A stretch of DNA of 64,000 nt from assembly GCA_963971535.1 (NCBI GenBank), contig OZ020593.1:20241487-20305486 (forward strand), in the 5' to 3' direction. Position numbers and translations under genes: made by a program. Source of the stretch: Notolepis coatsorum (Eukaryota; Chordata; Actinopteri; Aulopiformes; Paralepididae). The notes under the pieces were generated by a model, which made no database searches, was not told where the DNA came from, and saw only the letters and a list, made by a program, of their open reading frames with translations. Shown here one piece after another: positions 10,478-20,320 of this stretch; position 1 is the stretch's first letter; each line of letters begins with the position of its first letter.

Positions 10478-10575
10478 TTATTGAAAAAATAAGAATCGTG
10501 TGAGAGAATCGTGATCTCAATTCTTAGAGGGAAAAATCGTGATTCACATTTGAGCAAGAATCGCCCAGCCCTACT
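10478..10575 (-). repeat. hAT-type element end fragment
   Basis: Reverse complement begins TAGGGCTGGGCGATTCTTGC, a hAT-type terminus common in fish, followed by repeated AATCGTGAT words. The partner end is not seen. Confidence 0.5.
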
Positions 10576-10589
10576 GAGTAGTGTAATAA

Positions 10590-11534
10590 TAATAGAGGTC
10601 TAAGCACTGGAGCGGCTGGGTAGTGTAGAGGTTTAAGCACTGGAGTGGCTGGGTAGTGTAGATGTTTAAGCACTGGAGCAGCTGGGTAGTGTAGAGGTCT
10701 AACTAAACACTGGAGCAGCTGGGTAGTGTAGAGGTCTAACTAAACACTGGAGCAGCTGGGTAGTGTAGAGGTCTAAACACTGGAGCGGCTGGGTAGTGTG
10801 TAGAGGTCTAACTAAACACTGGAGCAGCTGGGTAGTGTAGAGGTCTAACTAAACACTGGTGCGGTTGGGTAGTGTAGAGGTCTAACTAAACACTGGAGTG
10901 GCTGGGTAGTGTAGAGGTCTAACTAAACACTGGTGCGGTTGGGTAGTGTAGAGGTCTAACTAAACACTGGAGTGGCTGGGTAGTGTAGAGGTCTAACTAA
11001 ACACTGGAGCGGCTGGGTAGTGTAGAGGTCTAACTAAACACTGGAGTGGCTGGGTAGTGTAGAGGTCTAACTAAACACTGGAGCAGCTGGGTAGTGTAGA
11101 GGTCTAACTAAACACTGGAGCAGCTGGGTAGTGTAGAGGTCTAACTAAACACTGGAGCAGCTGGGTAGTGTAGAGGTCTAACTAAACACTGGAGTGGCTG
11201 GGTAGTGTAGAGGTCTAACTAAACACTGGAGCAGCTGGGTAGTGTAGAGGTCTAACTAAACACTGGAGTGGCTGGGTAGTGTAGAGGTCTAACTAAACAC
11301 TGGAGTGGCTGGGTAGTGTAGAGGTCTAACTAAACACTGGAGTGGCTGGGTAGTGTAGAGGTCTAACTAAACACTGGAGCGGCTGGGTAGTGTAGAGGTC
11401 TAACTAAACACTGGAGTGACTGGGTAGTGTAGAGGTCTAACTAAACACTGGAGTGGCTGGGTAGTGTAGATGTCTAACTAAACACTGGAGCAGCTGGGTA
11501 GTGTAGAGGTCTAAACACTGGAGCGGCTGGGTAG
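10590..11534 (+). repeat. Minisatellite, 37-bp unit, about 25 copies (intron 2)
   Basis: Unit GTCTAACTAAACACTGGAGY followed by RGCTGGGTAGTGTAGAG, head to tail without spacers. The first copies lack the AACTA segment. Variants at the CAG/TGG/CGG position alternate between copies. Confidence 0.9.
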
Positions 11535-11866
11535 TCTACACCCTCCCCAGACCGTCAGTAGGGCAGCATGTGGTAGTCTACACCCTCCCCAGACCGTCAG
11601 TAGGGCAGCATGTGGTAGTCTACACCCTCCCCAGACCGTCAGTAGGGCAGCATGTGGTAGTCTACACCCTCCCCAGACCGACAGTAGGGCAGCATGTGGT
11701 AGTCTACACCCTCCCCAGACCGTCAGTAGGGCAGCATGTGGTAGTCTACACCCTTCCCAGACCGTCAGTAGGGCAGCATGTGGTAGTCTACACCCTCCCC
11801 AGACCGTCAGTAGGGCAGCATGTGGTAGTCTACACCCTTCCCAGACCGTCAGTAGGGCAGCGCAAC
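11535..11866 (+). repeat. Minisatellite, 42-bp unit, about 8 copies (intron 2)
   Basis: Unit TAGTCTACACCCTCCCCAGA, then CCGTCAGTAGGGCAGCATGT and GG. It abuts the 37-bp array. Because 42 is a multiple of 3, it keeps a VVYTLPRPSVGQHV frame open; this is not a gene. The final copy runs into a SINE-family-C-like segment (11860-11950). Confidence 0.9.
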
Positions 11867-11949
11867 GACCACGAAGGAAATTGGCTTAACGACTAAATTG
11901 GGGACATGGGAGCAAAGATAGAAAGGCAAAGAAAACCAAACAATCTGTT

Positions 11950-12600
11950 ATTCTAGGGAGTCCTGGTGAATACGGCAGCAGTTTCACCTAAAAGACACTT
12001 TCACACAATATGAATGAATTAATTTAATAATTCATAAAAGATACATATAAAACTGCCCAGCAGGAATACATACATACATTTAAAAAATCATCAAGGTTAA
12101 AAACACAATAAAGCCAAAAGGCTTATTTCCGTTGTGGACCTCTCTATATCCAGTTATATATCTATATCTATAGAACAACATAAACTACATGCAAGCTACA
12201 CAAAGGAAAGAGTAGAGAGGCATACAGGCCAAGCCGGCGACGTCCATAACGCAGTCCTCCTCGAGTTAAGGGTACGTCGTACACGTAAAGCAAGCGTCAC
12301 GTTTCCTTTTAGTGCGGTTTGTAAAATACTTTTATAAAGGTATTGAAAGGAGAGGGTTCTTCTGAGGTGGTGGTATTTTGCAGGTCATCCCAATCCACAC
12401 CCAAGGTTCATAAAAGGAGAAAGCAGTTTTTCTTTTTAATATATATCCGTCATTGTAAAGTAAACACGCGGCTGCGGCTCAGATGGAGTCACAGAAGGAC
12501 GTTGAGAATCTGTGTCTCGTCCAGGAAGAGCAGTTATCTCCGTTCTTCCAGCAGCTCACACTGAACCCAGACACGTCTTCATTGTTCACTGTGTTGCCTA
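11950..12600. other. Intron 2 stretch with no recognised feature
   Basis: AT-rich then mixed sequence. I match no repeat family or exon here. Open frames (for example 12134-12337) show no recognisable protein. Confidence 0.4.
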
Positions 12601-12620
12601 TAATACTCAGTTTGTCGTCT

Positions 12621-12740
12621 CTTTCCTTTAGGTTACTATAATGGCACAGTGTTTGCAGTGTGGTGTGTAGATACTCTCTTTGGTCTCTTCTAGGTTACTA
12701 TAATGACACAGTGTGGTGTGTAGACACTCTAGTCTCTTCT
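12621..12740 (+). other. Two decoy copies of the exon 3 start with acceptor sites
   Basis: CTTTAG before GTTACTATAATGGCACAGTG (exon-like from 12632) and TTCTAG before GTTACTATAATGACACAGTG (from 12694) repeat with 62-bp spacing. Spliced to exon 2, the first reads GYYNGTVF, the cyclophilin consensus at the real exon 3 start, then meets a stop (TAG of the next acceptor) after 20 codons. A third copy is at 13161-13190. Confidence 0.7.
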
Positions 12741-12749
12741 ATTTTTTTT

Positions 12750-13140
12750 TTTATACTTTATTGTGTCAAAGAAAGTCATTTTACATTTAGGTATAGTATG
12801 TGTACCCACATACACATACATAACTGCACATATCCATACTTAGATACGTACATACACACACAAATGTACATACGCATATTTTAAATCTTGACACTTTATT
12901 TTTTTTAACCCATCACCCATACAAAAAACAAGAGACAAAAACACAAACAAAGGGGTGAGCACCAGTATAGATCCTGGACTGGTATACATCTAATATCCAT
13001 CCCTACTCGTCCCCACATACATATACAAGAAAAATAACAACAACAGTAATAATGGCAAATAAATAAAAAATGAAATAATAGAAGAAGAAAAAAAGAAGAA
13101 AAAAAACCAAGCAAAAAACAAAAAATTTAAATAAAATGAT
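12750..13140 (-). repeat. LINE 3'-end-like fragments
   Basis: TACTTTATTGTGTCAA...CATTTAGGTATAGTATGTGT recurs at 26980-27080. A second TTTATT-start block begins near 12895. Minus-strand 3' ends are inferred from these TTTATT starts. (CA)-rich. Confidence 0.5.
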
Positions 13141-13160
13141 AATAATAATAATTATAATAA

Positions 13161-13190
13161 TTCTAGCTTACTATAATGGCACACATTTCC
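13161..13190 (+). other. Third decoy exon 3 start
   Basis: TTCTAG then CTTACTATAATGGCACACAT, 98 bases before the true exon 3 acceptor. Same 18-base core as the decoys at 12632 and 12694. Confidence 0.6.
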
Positions 13191-13264
13191 CAGCTGATGG
13201 GACAATAAAGTGAATCTTGACTCTTGACTCTTGACTTGACTTGACTCTCTCTTGTCCCTTCTAG

Positions 13265-13377
13265 GTTACTACCATGGCACCCTGTTCCACCGCGTGGTGC
13301 GAGAATTCATCGTACAGGGAGGAGACCCGACGGGGACGGGGAATGGAGGAGAGTCCATCTATGGACGTCCATTCAAG
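13265..13377 (+). CDS. CWC27: CWC27 exon 3
   Basis: Encodes (G)[19 protein letters not shown], then [18 protein letters not shown]. It carries the CypA-equivalent catalytic His-Arg (FHR), Phe and Gln (FIVQ). The acceptor is CCCTTCTAG, the donor GTCAGG; ends phase 0. Position 4 is His where cyclophilins usually have Asn or Asp. Confidence 0.96.
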
Positions 13378-13394
13378 GTCAGGTTCACGCCTCT

Positions 13395-13870
13395 ACTGGT
13401 CAATTTCAAACCTTTATTTATTCTCGAAAAGACAACTGAGGTCACCCTCATTTTCAATGTCGTCGAGACTTCGACAGACATCTCAATGCACACACTTCCA
13501 CAATAAAACAATAATAAATATCGACAACTATCTATATAGTACTTTTTTTCCCCACACATGGACCGCAGTCCAGAGTGCCCCACAGCAATTAGTATGAAAT
13601 GAACATAGGCGTAAAATCGGCACACAATTGACAGAATAAAAAACAATGCATAAATTGCAGACATGATAAGAATAGGTATAAAAGACAATAAAAGTAGTGT
13701 AATGTAAACGTGCAGACTTAAGAATAGGCATAAAATAAGTACAATGTTGCTCGAAGGCATGTGAACCCCCCCTGGAACAGTCAGTCCCCCAAACACCCCC
13801 CACACATCAATCCCTACCAGATCCCCATCCAAGACACCCCCCCCCCGATAAAGCACGCCATGACCGAAGG
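13395..13870 (-). repeat. Probable LINE 3' fragment
   Basis: Begins TTTCAAACCTTTATTTATTC on the + strand and is A-rich after that, as reversed LINE 3'UTRs are. The 172-codon minus frame over it resembles no known protein. Confidence 0.35.
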
Positions 13871-13898
13871 AAAACACAAACAGCCTGTGCGTTATTAG

Positions 13899-14275
13899 TA
13901 GGGATGTCCGATATTATCGGCCGATATCGGCATTAAAATGTGATATCGGAAAATATCGGTATCGGTTTTCAAAAAAATAATTATTTATTTTTTTATTTAT
14001 TTTCTTTTACATTTCTATAACCGTAATTTACCCAGGCAAGCAAGTAAGAACAAATTCAGATTTTATTTATTGTCAAAAGTATGCATAATGTTGTGTTAAT
14101 TCCACAACAAGAGATATGTACTGTTAATTACCTGAAATTATTCCATTTTTGGGGGGGGGGGAACCCTGCATATATCGGTATCGGTTGATATCGGTTGATA
14201 TCGGTATCGGAAATTAAGAGTTGGACAATATCGGTATATCGGTATCGGTAAAAAAGCCAATATCGAGCATCCCTA
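13899..14275. mobile_element. Non-autonomous hAT-type element (377 bp)
   Basis: TAGGGATGTCCGATATTATC at the left, CGAGCATCCCTA at the right, and the exact 8-bp TSD GTTATTAG at 13891-13898 and 14276-14283. The interior is built of ATATCGGTATCGG words. No coding capacity. Confidence 0.85.
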
Positions 14276-14282
14276 GTTATTA

Positions 14283-14780
14283 GTTATTATCTTTGTATTC
14301 AATATACTGATTAATCCTTGTGTTGTGGTAATTACAGCTCAGTGAAATGATAAGGTAACCATCCCTATAAGACAAGGTATTGCAATTTCTTCATCTGCAT
14401 CATTTCATGGAGCTGTAATTAACACAACACAATAATCCAATGTCTCCGATGATATGATTGGTGGCCACATTCAAACTCATTTGCTCTCGATAACTGTCAA
14501 ACTAAATCAACGTGTGCAAAACTGTTTAGAGTTCTTGGATGTGTGTGAGATTATGTGAAGTGCCCCTTTTAAGGGAGTTTTGATTAGATAATGTAATATA
14601 ATGTAAATCCTCTAAAGAAGATGCCTAACGAGACAACAATCACATTCTAAGAAGACCCAAGTTTACTCCCCGTTGCAATGTTTGCTTATGAAATGACACG
14701 TACAGTACATACACCCATACATTTTGGTCCAAACTGTTCCCTAGAAATAGAATTGCATCATAGAAACCATTTCAGAATCA
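14283..14780. other. Intron 3 sequence without recognised features
   Basis: About 500 bases. A TAATTACAGCTC.. and ..GAGCTGTAATTA pair (14330-14420) forms an imperfect inverted repeat. No exon or repeat family recognised. Confidence 0.4.
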
Positions 14781-14782
14781 TT

Positions 14783-15142
14783 GGCTGCGTTCACACTGCA
14801 AGCTTTAGTGCTCAATTCAGATTTATTGCTCAGATCAGATCATTTTTGTTTGGCTGTTCACATTATTTTTTAAATGTGGCCAATATCAGATTCCAGTGTG
14901 AAGTCACAGTTTATGTTTTAAGTTACAAGTTAAATGCAGTGGAGGCCAGTTAATTCAAACAAATCAGACCTGTATCTGATTCAGGACCACATAGGATAAG
15001 TGGCCCAAGTCAGAATTGAAAAGATCAAGATTCCATGTGATTTGTGCTGTTCACTTTATCATGAAAACCCCAGATATGAGTCACATATGAGCAAAATAAA
15101 AATCTGATTCAGGCCACTTTGCCCTGCAGTGTGAACGTAGAC
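14783..15142. mobile_element. MITE related to 8283-8652
   Basis: Ends GGCTGCGTTCACACTGCA and CTGCAGTGTGAACGTAG. It shares CAATATCAGATTCCAGTGTG-type sequence with the element at 8283. Non-coding. Confidence 0.65.
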
Positions 15143-15194
15143 CTAAATCACAGGTCTTGATTTAACACGTCTCTCTCTTCCCTCCCGCCTTCAG

Positions 15195-15338
15195 GATGAA
15201 TTCCACTCCAGGCTGCGTTTCAATAGGCGGGGTCTGGTTGCCATGGCGAACGCCGGGCCCCATGACAACGGCAGCCAATTCTTCTTCACCTTGGGCCGCG
15301 CAGATGAGCTCAACAACAAACACACCATATTTGGCAAG
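15195..15338 (+). CDS. CWC27: CWC27 exon 4
   Basis: Encodes DEFHSRLRFNRRGLVAMANA, then GPHDNGSQFFFTLGRADELN and NKHTIFGK: the central cyclophilin core. Ala-Asn (MANAG) and Phe (QFFF) match the CypA active site. The usual Trp is Glu (ADELNN) and His is kept (NKHTIFG). Exactly 48 codons, phase 0 at both ends. Confidence 0.97.
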
Positions 15339-15734
15339 GTACAGAGAGGCGTCAAACCCCCAACCTCTCCATTCACGCTGCGGCGTGCGTGGTCACGTAA
15401 ACATATACCCTTCTTTATGGGAAGATGCAAGCATTTGTTTTGGTTTTGTTTATACGCAGATCACACTGAGTGCAGACAAACAGACAGTCACTGCGTGTGA
15501 CGATGAATCGTTTCTCTGATTTGTCACCTCAGGGAGAAAGAAGTGACTCGAATAATTAGTCCTTTTCTGTGAAGACGTGTCCTTTTATAGCGATATTTCG
15601 GGGTCTCTCCTGATGGTCCCCGAACTAATTCTTCACACTCACTCAGACATTTTAGCCTTTTCCTCTCTCTCTGCGATATGCCATGTTTTGTTCCGATGGA
15701 GGCCTTCTAAGGCTACGTCGAATTCTTAGGGATG
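15339..15734. other. Intron 4 start, no recognised feature
   Basis: Nearly 400 bases of unique-looking sequence; I see no repeat family or exon. Confidence 0.4.
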
Positions 15735-15905
15735 TCATTTCAAGATTCAAGATGATTTATTGTCACGTGCACAGTTAAACAGACAGTTTACCGTACAATG
15801 AAAAACGTATTTAGCTAATCCGCCCTTCACACAAAATCATACAGATCACACAATAGAATGAACAACTTAAATACAAGCGAATGCTAAAAATAAGGAGATT
15901 TAAAA
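15735..15905 (-). repeat. LINE 3'-end fragment
   Basis: CAAGATTCAAGATGATTTAT then TGTCACGTGCACAG and ACAATGAAAAACGTATTTAG, read as a reversed LINE 3' end related to 17165-17635 and 18764-19625. Confidence 0.5.
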
Positions 15906-16256
15906 AAGAAATGGCAGAAGATACAGTATTCACGAATGGAATTCTTTCATGAACGAGTTTAACTCCTTACGAACTTTGCCCCCTGACTGACCGTTAAACC
16001 TTCCCGTTTGCTCGCTTCTCTAATTTAAATTTGATCATTTCTCTTTTCTTTTTAGTATTCTTAAAGTTACGGATTATCTTTTTCACTTTTCATCTAGCTA
16101 TTCGTAATTATTTGTATTGTTTATGTATTTGATTATATATTCATACAGTACACATCACAGACATTATGTTGGTATTCTTGTTCCCTGGGGATATTTCTAT
16201 TAAAACTAAAATGGGAAATACATATAATTTTCTTTTCTCAACTCTTCCCAATACAG
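15906..16256. other. Intron 4 end, AT-rich, no recognised feature
   Basis: AT-rich sequence with the pyrimidine tract and acceptor CTTCCCAATACAG of exon 5 at its end. Confidence 0.45.
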
Positions 16257-16355
16257 GTGACGGGAGACACGGTTTACAACATGCTCAGGTTAGCAGACGT
16301 AGAATGTGACCACGACGAAAGACCCGTGAATCCCCACAAGACCCGCTCGACTGAG
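16257..16355 (+). CDS. CWC27: CWC27 exon 5
   Basis: Encodes VTGDTVYNMLRLADVECDHD, then ERPVNPHKTRSTE: the last strand and helix of the cyclophilin domain and its exit (residues 133-165). 33 codons, phase 0. The donor CTGAG|GTACGC is also the first member of a tandem array. Confidence 0.96.
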
Positions 16356-16751
16356 GTACGCCCTGCTTTCATACCATAACAGATTAGCTGAGGTACGCCT
16401 GCCCTGCTTTAATACCATAACAGATCAGCTGAGGTACGCCCTGCTTTCATACCATAACAGATCAGCTGAGGTACGCCCTGCTTTCATACCATAACAGATC
16501 AGCTGAGGTACGCCCTGCTTTCATACCATAACAGATCAGCTGAGGTACGCCCTGCTTTCATACCATAACAGATCAGCTGAGGTACGCCCTGCTTTCATAC
16601 CATAACAGATCAGCTGAGGTACGCCCTGCTTTCATACCATAACAGATCAGCTGAGGTACGCCCTGCTTTTCATACCATAACAGATCAGCTGAGGTACGCC
16701 CTGCTTTCACACCATAACAGATCAGCTGAGGTACGCCCTGCTTTCATACCA
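16351..16751 (+). repeat. Minisatellite of duplicated splice donors, 37-bp unit, 11 copies
   Basis: Each unit is AGCTGAGGTACGCCCTGCTT plus TCATACCATAACAGATC and repeats the exon 5 end and 5' splice site CTGAG|GTACGC. The donors start at 16356 and then follow every 37 bases (one gap of 41, one of 38). Each unit also has an ACAG that could imitate an acceptor. Confidence 0.93.
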
Positions 16752-16756
16752 GGGTG

Positions 16757-16825
16757 TCTGCTTTGCAGACTCACACTCCTGGTGCAGACTCACACTCCTG
16801 GTGCAGACTCACACTCCTGGTGCAT
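16757..16825 (+). repeat. Short minisatellite, 21-bp unit, 3 copies
   Basis: GCAGACTCACACTCCTGGT in tandem. Its GGTGCAGACTCAC core is the same as that of the larger array in the next intron (17929-18216). Confidence 0.85.
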
Positions 16826-16899
16826 GATGATGACTAGCTTATACTTTATTGTTAACTTAAAAATGATAGTTACATGGATTGATGGATTAAAAATCATGG

Positions 16900-17160
16900 T
16901 CATCTCCCTGAACTCTGTACCACGATGATATGACAACAAGATATATACTGTATATAAATATATATTCTTACCGTATATTTATATATCTATCCACATCTGT
17001 CTGTACATACCTGCATATAATCCTTTTTACATATCTGTAGATACTATATCTATAATCTGTACATATCCCTTACCTACTCTTACTAGTTACGCTGCTGGCC
17101 AGTATGACTTACTACCATAGTGTCTTTAAACCTGTATCACTGTACATACATCTGATTAGC
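16900..17160 (+). repeat. LINE 3'UTR, family B fragment (internal part)
   Basis: Contains CTTACCTACTCTTACTAGTT and GCTGGCCAGTATGACTTACT, shared with 50940-51010. Likely the upstream part of the copy that resumes at 17640. Confidence 0.65.
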
Positions 17161-17164
17161 ACTA

Positions 17165-17635
17165 TTACTGAAGTTTCAAGTTTCTTTATTAGTTGTCATA
17201 CAGAATACTTTTATATGAAATGCTTCTTTCTGTTTTGCTCCAGAGATAAAAATAGATAAGTATAAAATAGAAAGTCAAAAGTACGTAAACAAGTGTAAAC
17301 AAAAGTGTTCAATATACATATATACAATATACAATAGAGTATAGAAAAAGTAACTTGAGTTACAATACAATATACAGTACAATGCAGAAATGGGATGAGG
17401 TACAACTTAAGGTAAGGTGCAATGAGGTATGAGTTGTAGTGCAAATCTCTTTACCAATAAATATAAAGTGTGTTATAGTGTCTAAAGTGGGTAAAGTGGG
17501 TGCTATAGTGAGTTGTTTATTTAAAGTGAGTGTGTATGTGTGGATGTGTGTGCTGTGAGTGTATTTGATGGTTTGTTACATAGTGTTATTGTCGTTGAGC
17601 ATCCTGATGGCCTGGGGATAGAATCAGTACTACTA
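17165..17635 (-). mobile_element. LINE fragment inserted in family B
   Basis: Begins TTTCTTTATTAGTTGTCATA and ends with TTGAGCATCCTGATGGCCTG, both seen also in 18764-19625. It splits a family B copy that continues on its right. Confidence 0.6.
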
Positions 17636-17639
17636 ATTT

Positions 17640-17790
17640 ATATATTCTGTACCCAGTTTAATCACCTGTACATTGTATATTACTATTGCACGTTACTGTT
17701 ACATTTGCACTCTGGTTGGATGTCAAACCTCTTTTCGTTGTACTGTACTTGTGCTGTATGATGGCAAATACACTTGAATCTAATCTGCTG
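17640..17790 (+). repeat. LINE family B tail abutting exon 6
   Basis: Runs from ACCCAGTTTAATCACCTGTA to CTTGAATCTAATCTG, the (AATCT)n end, and stops only a few bases before the exon 6 acceptor. The branch-point region of this acceptor is therefore probably transposon-derived. Confidence 0.65.
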
Positions 17791-17796
17791 CCACAG

Positions 17797-17900
17797 GTGT
17801 TGCATTCTCCCTTTGATGACATCGTCCCTCGTGAGCAGAAGAAAACCAAGAAGGACAAGGAGAAGGAGGAGGGAAAGAAGTCCAAGTCTAAAGCCACAAA
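17797..17900 (+). CDS. CWC27: CWC27 exon 6
   Basis: Encodes VLHSPFDDIVPREQKKTKKD, then KEKEEGKKSKSKATK (last codon split), the Lys-rich linker after the cyclophilin domain. The acceptor is CTGCCACAG, the donor GTGAGT; ends phase 2. The human counterpart has the same NPFDDI(I/V)PRE block. Confidence 0.95.
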
Positions 17901-17928
17901 GTGAGTAAAACTGCTGCTGGCGACCCAC

Positions 17929-18218
17929 CTGGTGCAGACTCACTCACTCACCTGGTCCAGACTCACACACTCACCTGGTCCAGACTCACTCACTCACCTG
18001 GTACAGACTCACTCACTCACCTGGTGCAGACTCACTCACTCACCTGGTGCAGACTCACTCACTCACCTGGTCCAGACTCACTCACTCACCTGGTCCAGAC
18101 TCACTCACTCACCTGGTGCAGACTCACTCACTCACCTGGTGCAGACTCACTCACTCACCTGGTCCAGACTCACACACTCACCTGGTCCAGACTCACTCAC
18201 TCACCTGGTACAGACTAA
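17929..18218 (+). repeat. Minisatellite, 23-bp unit, 13 copies (intron 6)
   Basis: Unit CCTGGTGCAGACTCACTCAC plus TCA, with GTGC, GTCC and GTAC variants. It begins about 28 bases after the exon 6 donor. The apparent HSLTWSRLT proteins in it are artefacts. Confidence 0.93.
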
Positions 18219-18675
18219 ATTATATTTATCTATGAATTAGATCATGCTGGATTCAGTTGGAGCCTATTATCTATTTGCTTTGTCTAATTGCAGTGTTTTG
18301 TTTAGGTGTGTTATTTATGGTTTTCTTTTATGTGTTTGGTCAATATATTGTGATGAGTGTGAATGTATATTGTTGTGTTGTCACCATAAGTTGTAAGTTA
18401 TGGGACCCCAGGAAGAATAGCTGCTCCTCTGAAAAAGATAATGGGGATTTAAATAAAACACACACACAAACAAACAATTGCAAACCCCACCCTCTTTTTG
18501 TTATCCTCCAATCACAACGATTGCGTCCCTGTTGCAAACTTTGTTTGTCCTAGGAAAGCAAACTATTTTGATTGGCAGATCAAAAAAAGAGGGGCAGGGT
18601 TTGAGATCAACCACGTCAATTGTGTCATTGTTTATTTTGACTGATTCCCGCAAATGGCCATTTGGGTATTTATAG
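18219..18675. other. Intron 6 remainder with imperfect inverted repeat
   Basis: AACCCCACCCTCTTTTTGTT (18484-18503) pairs imperfectly with AAGAGGGGCAGGGTTTGAG near 18587-18606. No exon or named repeat. Ends at the exon 7 acceptor TATTTATAG. Confidence 0.4.
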
Positions 18676-18745
18676 GAACTTCAGTTTGTTATCCTTTGGA
18701 GAAGAAGCTGAGGAAGATGAGGAGGTGGTGACTCAAGTCACCCAG
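18676..18745 (+). CDS. CWC27: CWC27 exon 7
   Basis: Encodes (K)NFSLLSFGEEAEEDEEVVT plus QVTQ. The NFSLLSFGEEAEE block is a family signature. Acidic, phase 2 in and phase 0 out; donor GTAATG. Confidence 0.95.
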
Positions 18746-18763
18746 GTAATGACTGTTTCATTT

Positions 18764-19625
18764 CAAGTTCAAGTTTTGTTTTATTTGTCACATAAAACAA
18801 ATATATATATACATTACAGTCAAATGCTTAGTTCTGTATGAGCCTCCTGAGATTGTGCTTCATACAGTAAAAAAGTTAAAAGAACAAGGTCCAAACACTA
18901 TACAAAATATACATATACAACCTAAACTACAAAATGTAGTTTAAAAAAAAGTACAAGAATGCAAACTTTTTAAAATGCTAAAATTAGGTATGGATGTAGT
19001 GCAAATATTTTGTAATAAATAGATACAAATATGGTGTTTTTTTTTTTTTTTTTTTATCAATTTTACATGAAACAAGACAAACAATACAGTAACAGTAATA
19101 ATCAACAATAACTCACAGGACAATAACAGAAATAATAATAACGATAATGACAGTCCGGTAATTAAATCAGAATGAAAATAGACTAAAAGTCATAAAAATA
19201 ATAAATACAATACATGGACACTCGCTCGCTCTCCCCCCCCCCCCCCTTCTCAGGACCCCAACGTGGGCTATACATCCACTGGTGGTGTGTTAAAAAGTGT
19301 TTAAAGTGTTTGTTTAAAGTGTGTGCATGTGGATGTGTGTGCAATGAATGTAGATGGTGGGTTCATTGCATAGAGTCAGAGTCATTGAGCATCCTGATGG
19401 CCTGGGGATAGAAGCTCCTTTCGAGTCTCTCTGTACTGGCCATGAGACTCCGGTAGCGATTGCCTGACCGCAGCAGTGCAAAGATGCAGTTGTTTGGGTG
19501 GCTAGAGTCTTTGACTATTCTCTTAGCCTTGGCCCTGCAACGCCTGGTGTAAATGTCCTTGAGAGTGGGAAGCCCACCTCCAATTGTGCATTCGGCTGAT
19601 CGAGCCACTCTCTGCAGTCTGTTAT
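18764..19625 (-). mobile_element. 5'-truncated LINE with reverse transcriptase C-terminus
   Basis: The minus frame (19363-19608) reads ARSAECTIGGGLPTLKDIYT, then RCRAKAKRIVKDSSHPNN, and later ERLERSFYPQAIRMLN: the C-terminal pattern of LINE polymerases (SRC..KA..I..D.SHP...SF.PQAIR.LN). The 3'UTR lies to the left with a TTTTATTTGTCA start. A poly-T of 19 (19037-19055) and a C run (19233-19245) are inside. Confidence 0.7.
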
Positions 19626-19732
19626 TATTTCAAAAATAATAAATTAGAGATGTAATGGTGTGAAAATATCACATCACGATTATAGTGACCAAAATAATCA
19701 CGGTTATCCGTATTATCGCGGTATTGTTAAAT

Positions 19733-20153
19733 CTGGAGGTTCCCGGTTCGATTCCCGCTCCTTACGGGCAGTGTGTCGAAGTGTCCTTGAGCAAGCCACT
19801 TAACCCCTAATTGCCAGCTTGGCTGGTCGCTCATACTAACACAATTGGCAGTGTTAGGGGTGGGAAAGCTGGTGGGTGGGTCCTGGGCGTCCCTACAGTT
19901 CGGTCGGGGCGCCTGCTCAGCAAGGGTAGGATCTGGGGGGAGGTAGTGTGACCTTCCACACGTTACACTCTCCCGGTGAGAATCTGCGCTGCCAGGCTGG
20001 CTGCCGGCTGGCTGCACATGTGTCGGAGGAAAGCATGTGACAGTCTCCGGCCTCCCGGACCAACAGTAGGGGGGGGTGCGCAACAACCAGGAAGGGGGTT
20101 GGGAATTGGCATAACGACTAACAGTGGGATGGGAGAAAAATCGGGGGAAAAAG

Positions 20154-20189
<36 letters not shown>

Positions 20190-20320
20190 GAATTGCTCCC
20201 GATGTGCAGGTTGGCACCTTGCATGGTTGCTTCCGCCATCGGTGTGTGTGAATGTGAGGAACATAAATTGTAAAGCCCTTGGATAAAAGCGCTATATGAA
20301 TGCACCATTTACCATTTACC
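19733..20320 (+). mobile_element. SINE family D interrupted by a family C-like SINE
   Basis: The family D head (GGTTCGATTCCCGCTCC, TCCTTGAGCAAGCCACTTAA) at 19733-19825 is separated from its 3' part (TTGCTCCCGATG...TATATGAATGCACCATTTAC, 20188-20320). Between them lies a family C-type body ending in a ~30-base A run. Reads as a SINE-into-SINE insertion or a chimera. Confidence 0.65.

Noticed and set aside
10590-11866. CRISPR-like direct repeats
   Set aside because: Units are head to tail without spacers, in a eukaryotic intron.
13359-13877. 172-codon minus frame opposite exon 3 and intron 3
   Set aside because: Antisense shadow of a LINE-like A-rich segment; no domain.
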